64,000 bases of DNA from Mesorhizobium sp. SARCC-RB16n. GTDB taxonomy: Bacteria; Pseudomonadota; Alphaproteobacteria; Rhizobiales; Rhizobiaceae. The notes below the pieces were generated by a model that was not told the DNA's origin, made no database searches, and saw nothing but the letters and a program-made list of their open reading frames with translations. Of the stretch, positions 52,396-60,474 are shown piece by piece. The stretch is taken from contig NZ_ML703269.1 of the NCBI RefSeq assembly GCF_008520305.1, forward strand, positions 62,001-126,000, read 5' to 3'. Made by a program: the position numbers and the translations under genes. Numbering within the stretch: position 1 is the first letter of the stretch; the number at the start of each line of letters is the position of its first letter.

Positions 52396-52581
52396 CTACT
52401 TCGCTCCAGCCCAGGTTCCGATGCCGTAGCGAGTGCCGGTCTTGGCGTCGGAAGCTTCCGGCCAGCCGATATCCTTCTGCAATTCGATCGGCAGGGAACG
52501 GATGGCGCGTTCGGTCTGGTAGCGGGCGCGGGCCGCGTTGAATTCGGTCGCGATGCGGCCGAGGGACGACAGGATAGACAT
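52396..52581 (-). CDS. DUF1127 small protein
   Basis: A 61-residue basic protein with the DUF1127 core IRSLPIELQKDIGWPEA near its middle. Start at 52581 with AAAGGAG, terminator downstream, so a well-defined small transcript. DUF1127 proteins in Brucella and Agrobacterium are regulated by VtlR, a LysR protein. A VtlR/LsrB-like LysR gene is divergent from this one, 219 bases away. In other alphaproteobacteria DUF1127 proteins affect RNA turnover, phosphate and carbon responses. Confidence 0.9.
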   Translation of the reverse strand: MSILSSLGRIATEFNAARARYQTERAIRSLPIELQKDIGWPEASDAKTGTRYGIGTWAGAK

Positions 52582-52800
52582 TTCGATCTCCTTTGCAGCG
52601 GCGCGGGAGGCGCCGGCAATGCGTTACGTCAGGTCTGTTTCAGCTTCATTACATGTCGAATGCAGGTCTGCGTGGTGGTCGTTTGGTGACCGCTTCTGGC
52701 AGCACGCTGCTTCGATGGAGTTGACTATGCTCCCGATCTGCTGTTCAATCAAACGAAATGGAATGATGCTTTGTATCAGAAAAATTGAAGGCTGATCGCC

Positions 52801-53700
52801 ATGAACGCCCCACTCAATCATCCGCTGCCGCTGCTCGACCTCGATGTTTTGCGCACGTTCGTGGCGATTGCCGAGACCGGCAGCTTCACCACCGCGGCCA
52901 ATGCCGTGTTCCGCACGCCGTCGGCCGTCTCCATGCAGATCAAGAAGCTGGAGGATATCCTCGGCCGCTCGGTGTTCGCGCGCGACGCGCGTTCGGTGAC
53001 GCTGACCACCGATGGCGAGATGCTGCTCGGCTATGCCCGCCGGCTTTTGTCGATCAACCGCGAGGTGGTGTCGAAGTTCATCATTCCCGATATTGTCGGC
53101 GTGGTTCGGCTGGGCTCGCCGGACGATTATGGCGAGCGCGTGCTGCCGCATGTGCTGAAGCGTTTCGCGCAGTCGCATCCCTCGATCGCCGTCGACGTCA
53201 CCATCGACCAGAGCAGCAATCTGCGCCGCCGCATGGACGACCGCGCGCTCGACATCACGCTTCTGACCAACTCCTACAAGACCAGCGCGCTCGGCGCGGA
53301 GGTGCTCTTGACCGAGCCGATCGTGTGGGCGGGCGCCAAGGGCGGCTGCGCGCATCTGCGCGAACCCTTGCCGGTGTCGCTGTGGGAAGAGGGCTGCGCC
53401 TGGCGGGCCGGTGCGCTCGAGGCGTTGGGCCGCGAGGGTCGCAACTATCGCGTCGCTTATATGAGCGCCCATACCGCGGGCCAGCGCGCTGCCATCATGG
53501 CAGACCTCGCGGTCGCGCCGCTGCCGCGCTCGTTCCTCGGCAACGACATGGTCGAACTCTGCCCGAAGGACGGAATGCCCGATATCGGCACTTACAATCT
53601 TGCCATGGTGGTGGCGCCGGACGCCAGCGCGCCGGTCAAGGCCGTCGCCGACCACATCCGCGCGACCTTCGAAGTGTTTCGGGAAACCGGCAAGTTCTGA
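52801..53700 (+). CDS. LysR-family regulator, VtlR/LsrB-like
   Basis: A 299-residue LysR protein. The HTH spans about 15-75 (LDLDVLRTFVAIAETGSFTTAANAVFRTPSAVSMQIKKLEDILG). The effector domain includes VVRLGSPDDYGERVLPHVLKRFAQSHPSIAVDVTIDQSSNLRRRMDD. The N-terminal half resembles S. meliloti LsrB and Brucella VtlR as recalled. Those regulate oxidative stress, envelope and DUF1127 small genes. The divergent DUF1127 gene fits. The start at 52801 has no strong ribosome site. Confidence 0.85.
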   Translation: MNAPLNHPLPLLDLDVLRTFVAIAETGSFTTAANAVFRTPSAVSMQIKKLEDILGRSVFARDARSVTLTTDGEMLLGYARRLLSINREVVSKFIIPDIVGVVRLGSPDDYGERVLPHVLKRFAQSHPSIAVDVTIDQSSNLRRRMDDRALDITLLTNSYKTSALGAEVLLTEPIVWAGAKGGCAHLREPLPVSLWEEGCAWRAGALEALGREGRNYRVAYMSAHTAGQRAAIMADLAVAPLPRSFLGNDMVELCPKDGMPDIGTYNLAMVVAPDASAPVKAVADHIRATFEVFRETGKF

Positions 53701-53703
53701 TCG

Positions 53704-54054
53704 ATGTCGTGGAGCCGAGTTTCAGTGCTCGGCGATCTCGTCACGTTCGCCAGGCCAATTGATCGTCTGGCCGAAATGGTTGGTGTGCTGGGATGGTCCG
53801 AGACGCCGTCAGTAGTGCTGACTGCCGATCATATCGTCAGCGTGCTGCAACGGTTCCGTGCAGGAGAACTCGCCGCCGCCGATGTCGAGAGATGGGCTGA
53901 TCTGGTCGAATGCAGGGAAGACATTGACTATCAGCCAGATCGCAATGAAGAGATATTGCAGGCGATTTACGTGCTCGCCAACCCGGTCCTGAACGGATTG
54001 CTCGACGAAGCTTTGGTCGACGACTTGGCCATTTCCCTTTCAGGTCGAATGTAG
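53704..54054 (+). CDS. Hypothetical protein, 116 residues
   Basis: This acidic, helical product has the pattern VVLTADHIVSVLQRFRAGELAAADVERWADLVECREDIDYQPDRNEEILQAIYVLANP. Proteins of this kind (DVERWA...ECREDI...ILQAIYVLANP) are recurrent small bacterial proteins, often near toxins or in isolation. Its last 88 bases overlap the 3' end of the convergent hydrolase gene. The start is uncertain (ATG 53704 or 53776). No toxin gene was seen beside it. Confidence 0.65.
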   Translation: MSWSRVSVLGDLVTFARPIDRLAEMVGVLGWSETPSVVLTADHIVSVLQRFRAGELAAADVERWADLVECREDIDYQPDRNEEILQAIYVLANPVLNGLLDEALVDDLAISLSGRM

Positions 54055-54944
54055 GCGTCGTCCGTGAGAAACGCGACGATGTGTTGGCGCGCGCGCCGCG
54101 CTTCCGGCATGTCAATCAGCGGCCAAACGTGGAACATGCCTTCCTCGTACACCAGTTCCACCTCGACACCGGCGGCGCGGGCTTTTTGCGCAAAGATCAG
54201 ATTGTCGGGTGTGAGAAGATCGCGGGAGCCCGTCATAAGCAATGTCTTCGGTAACACCGACAGATCGCCATAGACCGGACTGATGCGCCAGTCCGTCGGA
54301 TCCATACCGGCACTATAGAGCCGGATTGCCTCCCGCCCACCGGCAATCCCCAACCATGGATCGTTCCGCTCGGCCTCGAACACTTCCGGGTTTGCGAGCG
54401 AGACGTCGAGCCCGGGTGAAATCAGCACATGGCGCGAGGGCAGGGGCAGGCCCTCTTCCGCCGCCATCATGGTCAGCACCACTGCCATGTTGCCGCCGGC
54501 GGAATCGCCCATGAAGACGATGTCTTCCGCCTCTGTCTCCTCGATCATCTGGCGATAGACAGCGCCGACCATGCCGAACATGGCGTGGAAATCGTGTTCC
54601 GGGGCGATCGGATAGATCGGCACGGTGATGCCGTAGCCCAACCGGTCGGCCATGTCGGTGATCAGATGCCAGTGATAGGGCGTGATCTCAAAGACATAGG
54701 CGCCGCCATGCAGGTAGAGAATCCGCTTGTGCTCTCCGGCTCTGGGGGCGATTTCGTAGACCGGGAAACCGTCCACGGTGCGCGTCTGGATATCGAAACG
54801 CTGCTGGAGCAAGGCCGGCGGATGGTGATCCTCGGTTTTGCGCGCGGCCGCGATCCAGCGCTGCAGGTTTTCCGGGCTGGAAAAGGCCCGCTTGCGGCTG
54901 TGCCTGAGTACGAAGGACACGAAGTGGCTTTTCAAACTTGGCAT
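53967..54944 (-). CDS. Alpha/beta hydrolase, hormone-sensitive lipase family
   Basis: A 325-residue esterase/lipase-like enzyme. HGGAY (about 79-83) is the oxyanion-hole motif, GDSAGGN has the nucleophile S148, DLLTPDN the acid, and EGMFHVW the catalytic His. It probably hydrolyses a small ester or lipid. The start at 54944 begins MPSLKSHFVSFVLRH. About 80 upstream codons are open but lie in unlike sequence. Its 3' end overlaps the preceding plus-strand gene by 88 bases. Confidence 0.87.
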   Translation of the reverse strand: MPSLKSHFVSFVLRHSRKRAFSSPENLQRWIAAARKTEDHHPPALLQQRFDIQTRTVDGFPVYEIAPRAGEHKRILYLHGGAYVFEITPYHWHLITDMADRLGYGITVPIYPIAPEHDFHAMFGMVGAVYRQMIEETEAEDIVFMGDSAGGNMAVVLTMMAAEEGLPLPSRHVLISPGLDVSLANPEVFEAERNDPWLGIAGGREAIRLYSAGMDPTDWRISPVYGDLSVLPKTLLMTGSRDLLTPDNLIFAQKARAAGVEVELVYEEGMFHVWPLIDMPEARRARQHIVAFLTDDAYIRPEREMAKSSTKASSSNPFRTGLAST

Positions 54945-55187
54945 GCGGATACACGAACTTCGGCTGCAGCCGACTAAGAGAATTCCCCTGTCGTTCGAAG
55001 ATCGTGCGTTGGCCAGAAATGTCAAGATTGCGAATATCCGCATGGCGGCGTGATCTTCGAATATGGCGCTCGCGTAGTGATCAGCGACGCGGCAGAAGCG
55101 CAGCGCGGAGCCGGTTGGTGGCAGGCGCCGGGGACGTGCGCGGTCCCCGGCGCCTGGCGAGTAGTTTGCATTTGTCGGCAAAGGTCA

Positions 55188-55373
55188 TCAGCGCGTGGTG
55201 CCCAGTAGCAGCGAAGCAAGCGTTGCCTGCGGGTCGGCCGGTGGTGAAGCCGGCCAGCCAATATCTTTCTGGACATGCATCGGCAGGCTGTTGAGCGCGC
55301 GGATCGCCTTGTTCCTGGCGTGGGCCTGCCTGATGGTGGCACCAAAGCGGCCGAGATTTTCGAACATCGACAT
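55188..55373 (-). CDS. DUF1127 small protein (second copy)
   Basis: A 61-residue protein with LNSLPMHVQKDIGWPASPP, the DUF1127 core. The ATG at 55373 was preferred because GGGAG lies six bases before it; the ATG at 55379 touches the ribosome site. It is probably in the same regulon as 52396-52581. Confidence 0.88.
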   Translation of the reverse strand: MSMFENLGRFGATIRQAHARNKAIRALNSLPMHVQKDIGWPASPPADPQATLASLLLGTTR

Positions 55374-55410
55374 TTTCATCTCCCTTGAAGAACGGCGATG
55401 GCCAAGGACT

Positions 55411-55512
55411 AAAGCGCGTCGCGTCGAAACGGATTCATGCGACGCGCTTTAGGTCTTTGTTTTGATGCATGTCGTTCCCCCAAAACCGAGGTCACTTTTG
55501 GGCGACATGCAT
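55411..55512. repeat. Compound rhizobial palindromic repeat
   Basis: The first palindrome is AAAGCGCGTCGC (55411-55422) / GCGACGCGCTTT (55439-55450). The second is a looser one, GCATGTCG (55467-55474) / CGACATGC (55503-55510) with CCCCAAAA/TTTTGGG inside. Both are characteristic dispersed Mesorhizobium elements. The region 55374-55653 has no gene; it also holds CATACAAATAAAATC near 55619, similar to that near 52325. Confidence 0.8.
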
Positions 55513-55653
55513 TATCTTTGGCCGCCGTTCGATGCGGGGTAAATGCGCCTGCCATGTATCGGATGGATTTCGCGAAAACAGCATTTCGGTTTCCGGATCG
55601 GCCGATCCGGAAACATTTGCATACAAATAAAATCGAGGGAGAGGCCGACGGGT

Positions 55654-57723
55654 CTATTCGCGCCCGCGCCTTGCCGCGTGGCCTTCGCGCGAGCGCCGGC
55701 GGGGTGCAGCGTCGCCGGCGATGCCATCCTCGCTCACCGTCTTGCGTGGCGGCAGTTTTACCGCCGCCGACAGTTTCGGGAACGGATCGACTTTGTTGGG
55801 CAGCGCCATGGCATAGACGAAATGCTCCTGGAATTTCGGTTCCAGCGCCGTTTCGATCTTCTCGATCTGGCTCACCGTCTCCTCGATCTCGCGGCGATAG
55901 CCACGGTTGAGCAGCGCCATGCGAGCGCCGGCGCCGGCGGCGTTGCCGACGGCCGAGACCTTGTCGAGATCGCAATCGGGGATAAGGCCGAGCACCATGG
56001 CGTATTTCGGATCGATGAAGGAGCCGAAGGCACCCGCGAAATGGATGCGGTCGACATGTTCGGTGTTCTGCTTTTCCATCAACAGCTTGGTGCCGGCATA
56101 TAGCGCCGCCTTGGCGAGCTGGATAGCACGCACATCGGTCTGGGTGATTGTAATCTTGGGTTCGCCTTCCTTCAGCACGTAGGAGAAGGTGCGGCCGTTG
56201 GCGACGACGCGCGGCGAGCGCGCGGCAAGCGATCCGTCGACGACGCCATCTTCCGAGATGATGCCGGCGAGATACATTTCGGCGACGATTTCGATAATGC
56301 CGGAGCCGCAGATGCCGGTGACGCCGGTCGCCTGTACGCTGTCGAGGAAGCCGGGTTCGTCGGACCACAGTTCCGAGCCGATGACGCGGTATTTCGGCTC
56401 CAGCGTGTCGGGATCGATGCGCACGCGCTCGATGGCGCCGGGCGCGGCGCGTTGGCCACCGGAGATTTCGGCGCCTTCGAAGGCAGGACCAGTGGGCGAG
56501 GAGGCGGCGACAACACGCGCCCGATTGCCGAGCACGATCTCGGCATTGGTGCCGACATCGACGATCAACATCATCTCGTCCTGGCGATGCGGGCCTTCCG
56601 ACAGCGTCACCGCCGCCGCGTCGGCGCCGACATGGCCGGCAATGCAAGGCAGCATATAGAGCCGTGCGCCCTGGTTGAGCTTGAGCCCGATGTCGGATGC
56701 CTTGATGCGAACGGCGCCCGAGACGGCAAGCGCGAAGGGGGCTCCGCCGAGCTCGGTCGGATCGATGCCGAGGAACAGGTGGTGCATGATCGGATTGCCG
56801 ACGAAGACCGAATCCAGGATGTCGTTGCGCTGGACATTGCCTTCCGCGCAGACCTTGTCGACGAGGCCGGAGATCGCCTCGCGGACAGCGACCGTCATTC
56901 CCTCGCGGCCATCCGGGTTCATCATCACATAGGAGACGCGGCTCATCAGATCCTCGCCGAAGCGGATCTGCGGGTTCGACGTTCCGGAAGAGGCGGCGAC
57001 CCGGCCCGACAGCAGCGACACCAGGTGCATGGCGATGGTGGTCGAGCCGATGTCGCAGGCGAGGCCATAGGCCTCGTTCTTGAGGCCCGGCCACAGCGCG
57101 ATGACGCGCGCGATGTCGCTGTCGGCGTCCTTGTGGATGGCGGCTGTCGCGGTCCAGTTGCCTTTGCGCAATATGCCTTGCACCTGCGGCAGCAGGTAGA
57201 AGTCGAATTCGAGGTTTTTAAAGCTCCAGTCCTTCATCAGCGCGATCTTGAGCCGGTCGAGATCGCCTGATGGATTGTGCATGTCGGGCTCTTCGATCTC
57301 GACATAGCACATACGAATCGCCGTATCGCGGGCGATCACCCTTGTGTCGGCATCCTTGCGGATGGTCTGTGCATTGATGACGGTATCCTGCGGCACGTCG
57401 ATGACGAGATCGCCGAGGATCTGCGCCGAGCAGGAGAGGCGGCGCCGTTCGGGCAGGCCGCGGACGCGTTCGTAGCGCTCTTCCTTGGGGCCTTTGGGCG
57501 AGATGTGGTCGTTGGAGGAGGTGATCTTGTGCTTGGCGAAATTGCCTTCCTGCACCTCGATCTGGCAGCGCCCGCAAGTGGCACGTCCGCCGCACACGCT
57601 TTCGACATAGACGCCGAGTTGGCGCGCGGCGTCGAGCACTGGCGTGCCGACAGGGAACCGCCCGCGCTTGCCCGACGGCATGAACAGCACGAGCGGATCG
57701 GTAATGTTGGCAGGTGAATTCAC
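55654..57723 (-). CDS. RACo-type reductive activator of corrinoid proteins (2Fe-2S / ASKHA)
   Basis: A protein of about 689 residues. An N-terminal [2Fe-2S] domain has C44, C50, C53 and C98 (CGGRATCGRC ... LSCSA). A linker is followed by an ASKHA ATPase domain with GLACDIGSTTIAMHLVSLLSG, GNPIMHHLFLGIDP, IVDVGTNAEIVLG and a C-terminal HFAGAFGSFIDPKYAMVLG. These proteins use ATP to reduce Co(II) corrinoids back to Co(I). The last 20 residues are basic. The start is set at GTG 57723, ten bases after the methyltransferase stop. The frame continues upstream inside that gene, where no family homology is seen. It is last in the C1 operon. Confidence 0.87.
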   Translation of the reverse strand: MNSPANITDPLVLFMPSGKRGRFPVGTPVLDAARQLGVYVESVCGGRATCGRCQIEVQEGNFAKHKITSSNDHISPKGPKEERYERVRGLPERRRLSCSAQILGDLVIDVPQDTVINAQTIRKDADTRVIARDTAIRMCYVEIEEPDMHNPSGDLDRLKIALMKDWSFKNLEFDFYLLPQVQGILRKGNWTATAAIHKDADSDIARVIALWPGLKNEAYGLACDIGSTTIAMHLVSLLSGRVAASSGTSNPQIRFGEDLMSRVSYVMMNPDGREGMTVAVREAISGLVDKVCAEGNVQRNDILDSVFVGNPIMHHLFLGIDPTELGGAPFALAVSGAVRIKASDIGLKLNQGARLYMLPCIAGHVGADAAAVTLSEGPHRQDEMMLIVDVGTNAEIVLGNRARVVAASSPTGPAFEGAEISGGQRAAPGAIERVRIDPDTLEPKYRVIGSELWSDEPGFLDSVQATGVTGICGSGIIEIVAEMYLAGIISEDGVVDGSLAARSPRVVANGRTFSYVLKEGEPKITITQTDVRAIQLAKAALYAGTKLLMEKQNTEHVDRIHFAGAFGSFIDPKYAMVLGLIPDCDLDKVSAVGNAAGAGARMALLNRGYRREIEETVSQIEKIETALEPKFQEHFVYAMALPNKVDPFPKLSAAVKLPPRKTVSEDGIAGDAAPRRRSREGHAARRGRE

Positions 57724-57733
57724 GATTGCGCGC

Positions 57734-58708
57734 TTATCCCCGGCCCATGCGGGCTTCACGGCCGCCGCGCCGACGGCCGCCATTGCCGCCGCCTTCGCCC
57801 GGTGCATTGACCGCTGTCGGCGCCGCCACCGCGTGGCCGCCTTCGGCCGGCTTGTAATCCTTGTAGGTCTTGATCCATTTGGTGCAGTTCTCGTCGGTGC
57901 CGTTCAGCACGTTGGCGCCGCGCACGGCTTCCATCTCCTGCGGCCGCACCGGGTTCATGATCGCGGAGGTCATGCCAGCGCCGATCACCATCGGGATGAA
58001 GGCGGCGTTGATGCCATGGCGGTGTGGCAGGCCGAACGAGATATTAGACAGGCCGCAAGTGGTGTTGACCTTGAGTTCCTCACGCAGGCGCCGCAGCAGC
58101 GCGAACACCTGGCGGCCGGCATCGCCCAGCGCGCCGATCGGCATGACCAGCGGGTCGACGACGACGTCGTGCGCCGGAATGCCGAAATCGGCGCAGCGCT
58201 CGACGATCTTCTTGGCGACGGCAAAGCGCACGTCCGGATCCATCGAAATGCCGGTCTCGTCGTTGGAGATGGCGACGACCGGAACATTGTATTTCTTGAC
58301 CAGTGGCAGGATGGCCTCGAGTTTTTCTTCCTCGCCGGTGACGGAGTTGACCAGCGGGCGCCCCTTGGCGACCTTCAGCGCGGCCTCGATCGCGGCGGTG
58401 ACGGAACTATCGATCGACAGCGGCAAGTCGACCAGGCCCTGGACGATTTCCAGCGTCTGCACCAGCAGACCGGGTTCGGTCTCGTTCGGGTTGACCGAGG
58501 TGACGCCGGCATTGACGTCGAGCATTGTGGCGCCGCAGGCGGCCTGCTCCAGCGCGTCCTTGATGACGGTCTCGAAATTGCCAACCACCATCTCGGCAGC
58601 GAGCTTCTTGCGGCCGGTCGGGTTAATGCGTTCGCCAATCACGCAGAAGGGCTGGTCGAAGCCGATAATGATTTCTCGTGTCGCCGAGGCGACGATGGTC
58701 CGGGTCAT
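57734..58708 (-). CDS. Methyltetrahydrofolate:corrinoid methyltransferase (MtgA/AcsE/MetH-pterin-like)
   Basis: A 324-residue pterin-binding TIM barrel. The core reads CVIGERINPTGRKKLAAEM, GATMLDVNAGV, LPLSIDSSVTAAIEAAL, VNSVTGEEEKLEAIL, VVAISNDETGISMDPDVRF and TTCGLSNISFGLPHR. These are family hallmarks of the Pterin_bind enzymes that move a methyl group between a corrinoid protein and THF. A Gly/Arg-rich tail (about 295-324) is unusual. It starts with ATG 58708, preceded by GGAGAG. An inverted repeat GATATAAAG/CTTTATATC lies 17 to 38 bases upstream. It has no MetH activation or B12-binding domains, so it is not methionine synthase. Confidence 0.9.
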   Translation of the reverse strand: MTRTIVASATREIIIGFDQPFCVIGERINPTGRKKLAAEMVVGNFETVIKDALEQAACGATMLDVNAGVTSVNPNETEPGLLVQTLEIVQGLVDLPLSIDSSVTAAIEAALKVAKGRPLVNSVTGEEEKLEAILPLVKKYNVPVVAISNDETGISMDPDVRFAVAKKIVERCADFGIPAHDVVVDPLVMPIGALGDAGRQVFALLRRLREELKVNTTCGLSNISFGLPHRHGINAAFIPMVIGAGMTSAIMNPVRPQEMEAVRGANVLNGTDENCTKWIKTYKDYKPAEGGHAVAAPTAVNAPGEGGGNGGRRRGGREARMGRG

Positions 58709-58724
58709 GAAATCTCTCCGTCGT

Positions 58725-58746
58725 GATATAAAGAGTTCTTTATATC
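58725..58746. promoter_or_regulatory. Perfect inverted repeat GATATAAAG-N4-CTTTATATC
   Basis: Nine-base arms around AGTT in the 81-base gap between the MetF-like gene and the methyltransferase gene. The symmetry and AT content resemble operators of ArsR-type regulators of methionine/SAH metabolism (SahR-like), but this is inferred from shape only. It implies a second control point within the operon. Confidence 0.6.
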
Positions 58747-58789
58747 GTTATCTCTTGTCGATCAAGCGAATGGTGGTCGTTCCACGCTC

Positions 58790-59881
58790 TCAATGCGCGG
58801 TCTTCACCATATCCACCTGGGTTTCGGTAATCTCGTCGTGCAGGATGTGGTCCAGCCGATCGGCGACCATCTGGTCGTCGCGGCGGATCTCACGCTTCCA
58901 TGGCTGGCGGCCCTTCAGCACGCCCGATTCATCGACGATCTCGGCAACATATTCCTCCTGGCGGTAGGCCATCACGTGGATGCCAGAGACGCCGGGAATT
59001 TCCTTCACCTCGTTGATGATGTCGGTGCAGAGCTGCTTGCCTTCCTTCTTCTGGTCCTGGGCGCCTTCCAGCCGCTTGATGACGGCATCAGGAATATGGA
59101 TGCCCGGCACGTTGGAGCGGATCCATTTTGCCGTCTTGGCGGAAGCGAGCGGGCCGACGCCGCACAGGATGAACACCTTTTCGGTGTGGCCGAGATCGCG
59201 GGCCTTTTGCATGAAGGTTTTGAACATCGGCACGTCGAAGCAATACTGCGTCTGTATGAATTGCGCGCCGGCGGCGATCTTCTTGCCGAGGTGGATCGGG
59301 CGAAAGTCGAAGGGCGGCGCGAACGGATTGACGGCAGCGCCCAGGAACAGCTGCGGCGGCGTGGTCAGCTTCCGGCCGGACAGAAACTTGCCGTTGTCAC
59401 GCATGATGCGACAGGTCTCGAGCAGCGACATGGAATCGAGATCGAACACCGGCTTGGCGCCAGGCTGGTCGCCGGCCTGCACGCCGTCGCCGGTCAGGCA
59501 CAGCATGTTGGCGACGCCCATCGCGGCACCTCCCAGAACATCGCCCTGGATCGCGATGCGGTTCTTGTCGCGGCAGGCGATCTGCATGATCGGGGCGTAG
59601 CCCATGCGGGTCAGCAATGCGCAGATGCCAACCGACGACATGTGGCAATTGGCGCCGGACGCATCGACGGCGTTGATGGCGTCGACCCATCCGTCGAAGA
59701 TCTTCGCCCTGTTGTAGACGTCCTCGGGATCGGCGCTGTCGGGCGGATTGAGCTCGGTCGTCACCGCGAACTCGCCGCGCCTGAGCACCCGCTCCAGCCG
59801 GCCGCGTGAGGTGTGGCCGGGCAGGGGATCGAGCGGCAAATGGATGCCGGCCGGATTTTCGTCGAGCTGGCGGCCGATCAT
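58790..59881 (-). CDS. Methylenetetrahydrofolate reductase (MetF-like)
   Basis: A 363-residue MTHFR TIM-barrel protein. Marks are FAVTTELNPPDSADPEDVYNRA, AINAVDASGANCHMSSVGICALL, MQIACRDKNRIAIQGDVLGG, NMLCLTGDGVQAGD, FLGAAVNPFAPPFDFRPIHLGKKIAAGAQFIQTQYCFD. The length is larger than E. coli MetF and the N- and C-terminal ends are specific. It is coupled by a four-base overlap to the MetV-like gene, as in acetogens. In this operon it more plausibly oxidises 5-methyl-THF to methylene-THF than makes methionine, but direction is inference. The start is ATG 59881. Confidence 0.9.
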   Translation of the reverse strand: MIGRQLDENPAGIHLPLDPLPGHTSRGRLERVLRRGEFAVTTELNPPDSADPEDVYNRAKIFDGWVDAINAVDASGANCHMSSVGICALLTRMGYAPIMQIACRDKNRIAIQGDVLGGAAMGVANMLCLTGDGVQAGDQPGAKPVFDLDSMSLLETCRIMRDNGKFLSGRKLTTPPQLFLGAAVNPFAPPFDFRPIHLGKKIAAGAQFIQTQYCFDVPMFKTFMQKARDLGHTEKVFILCGVGPLASAKTAKWIRSNVPGIHIPDAVIKRLEGAQDQKKEGKQLCTDIINEVKEIPGVSGIHVMAYRQEEYVAEIVDESGVLKGRQPWKREIRRDDQMVADRLDHILHDEITETQVDMVKTAH

Positions 59882-60474
59882 GCAGAGGCTCCGGTCTTCG
59901 CTGCGGCGGCAGCTTCACGGGCTGCCGCGGCCTGCGCGGTCACCCGCAACCAGGCCGAGGTTTCGCGCAACGACTGATCGACCGGCTTCTGCACGGTGAG
60001 GATCCTGTCGGAGTTGACCATGTTCTGCGAACCTTCCCAGGCCTTGACCCAGACGCAGGGCATATTGGGCTCGACCTCGCAATTGCCGTTGGCGCGCACG
60101 CCGCCGCAAGGGCCGTTGCGCAACTGCTTGGGGCAGTTCATCGGGCACGACATGCCGGTCGAGGACAGGATGCACTGACCGCACATGCGGCAGTCGAACA
60201 TGAAGCCCTTGACGCGCTTTTCGACGAATTTGACCGGCGCCTCGACACGACCATAGCCGATGCCCTTCCACAAGGGATGCAGCAGCAGGAACGTGTCGGC
60301 AAAACGGGCATAAAACCATTCGAGCAGGCGCGAATGCCGGACAGACCATAACCTCACCGCAAACGAGCGCTGCACGCGGCGCTGCGGCGACACGTCGGCC
60401 GGCTTGTAGTCGGATTTCGGCGCTGCCTTCTTGACCAGCGTGGCCTGGGTAACCGCCGGGTTCTCGTCAGACAT
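59878..60474 (-). CDS. MetV-like methylenetetrahydrofolate reductase C-terminal/zinc-finger protein
   Basis: A 198-residue protein with cysteine cluster CRMCGQCILSSTGMSCPMNC (C95, C98, C101, C110, C114), then GPCGG (C123), C132 and C140. This is the MTHFR_C / MetV family, the partner subunit of MetF in bacteria that run methyl-branch C1 chemistry. The C-terminus is Ala-rich and probably helical. It overlaps MetF by four bases and the VF-family gene by eight, indicating one complex or coupled synthesis. The start at 60474 is the first ATG compatible with the family. Confidence 0.88.
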   Translation of the reverse strand: MSDENPAVTQATLVKKAAPKSDYKPADVSPQRRVQRSFAVRLWSVRHSRLLEWFYARFADTFLLLHPLWKGIGYGRVEAPVKFVEKRVKGFMFDCRMCGQCILSSTGMSCPMNCPKQLRNGPCGGVRANGNCEVEPNMPCVWVKAWEGSQNMVNSDRILTVQKPVDQSLRETSAWLRVTAQAAAAREAAAAAKTGASA

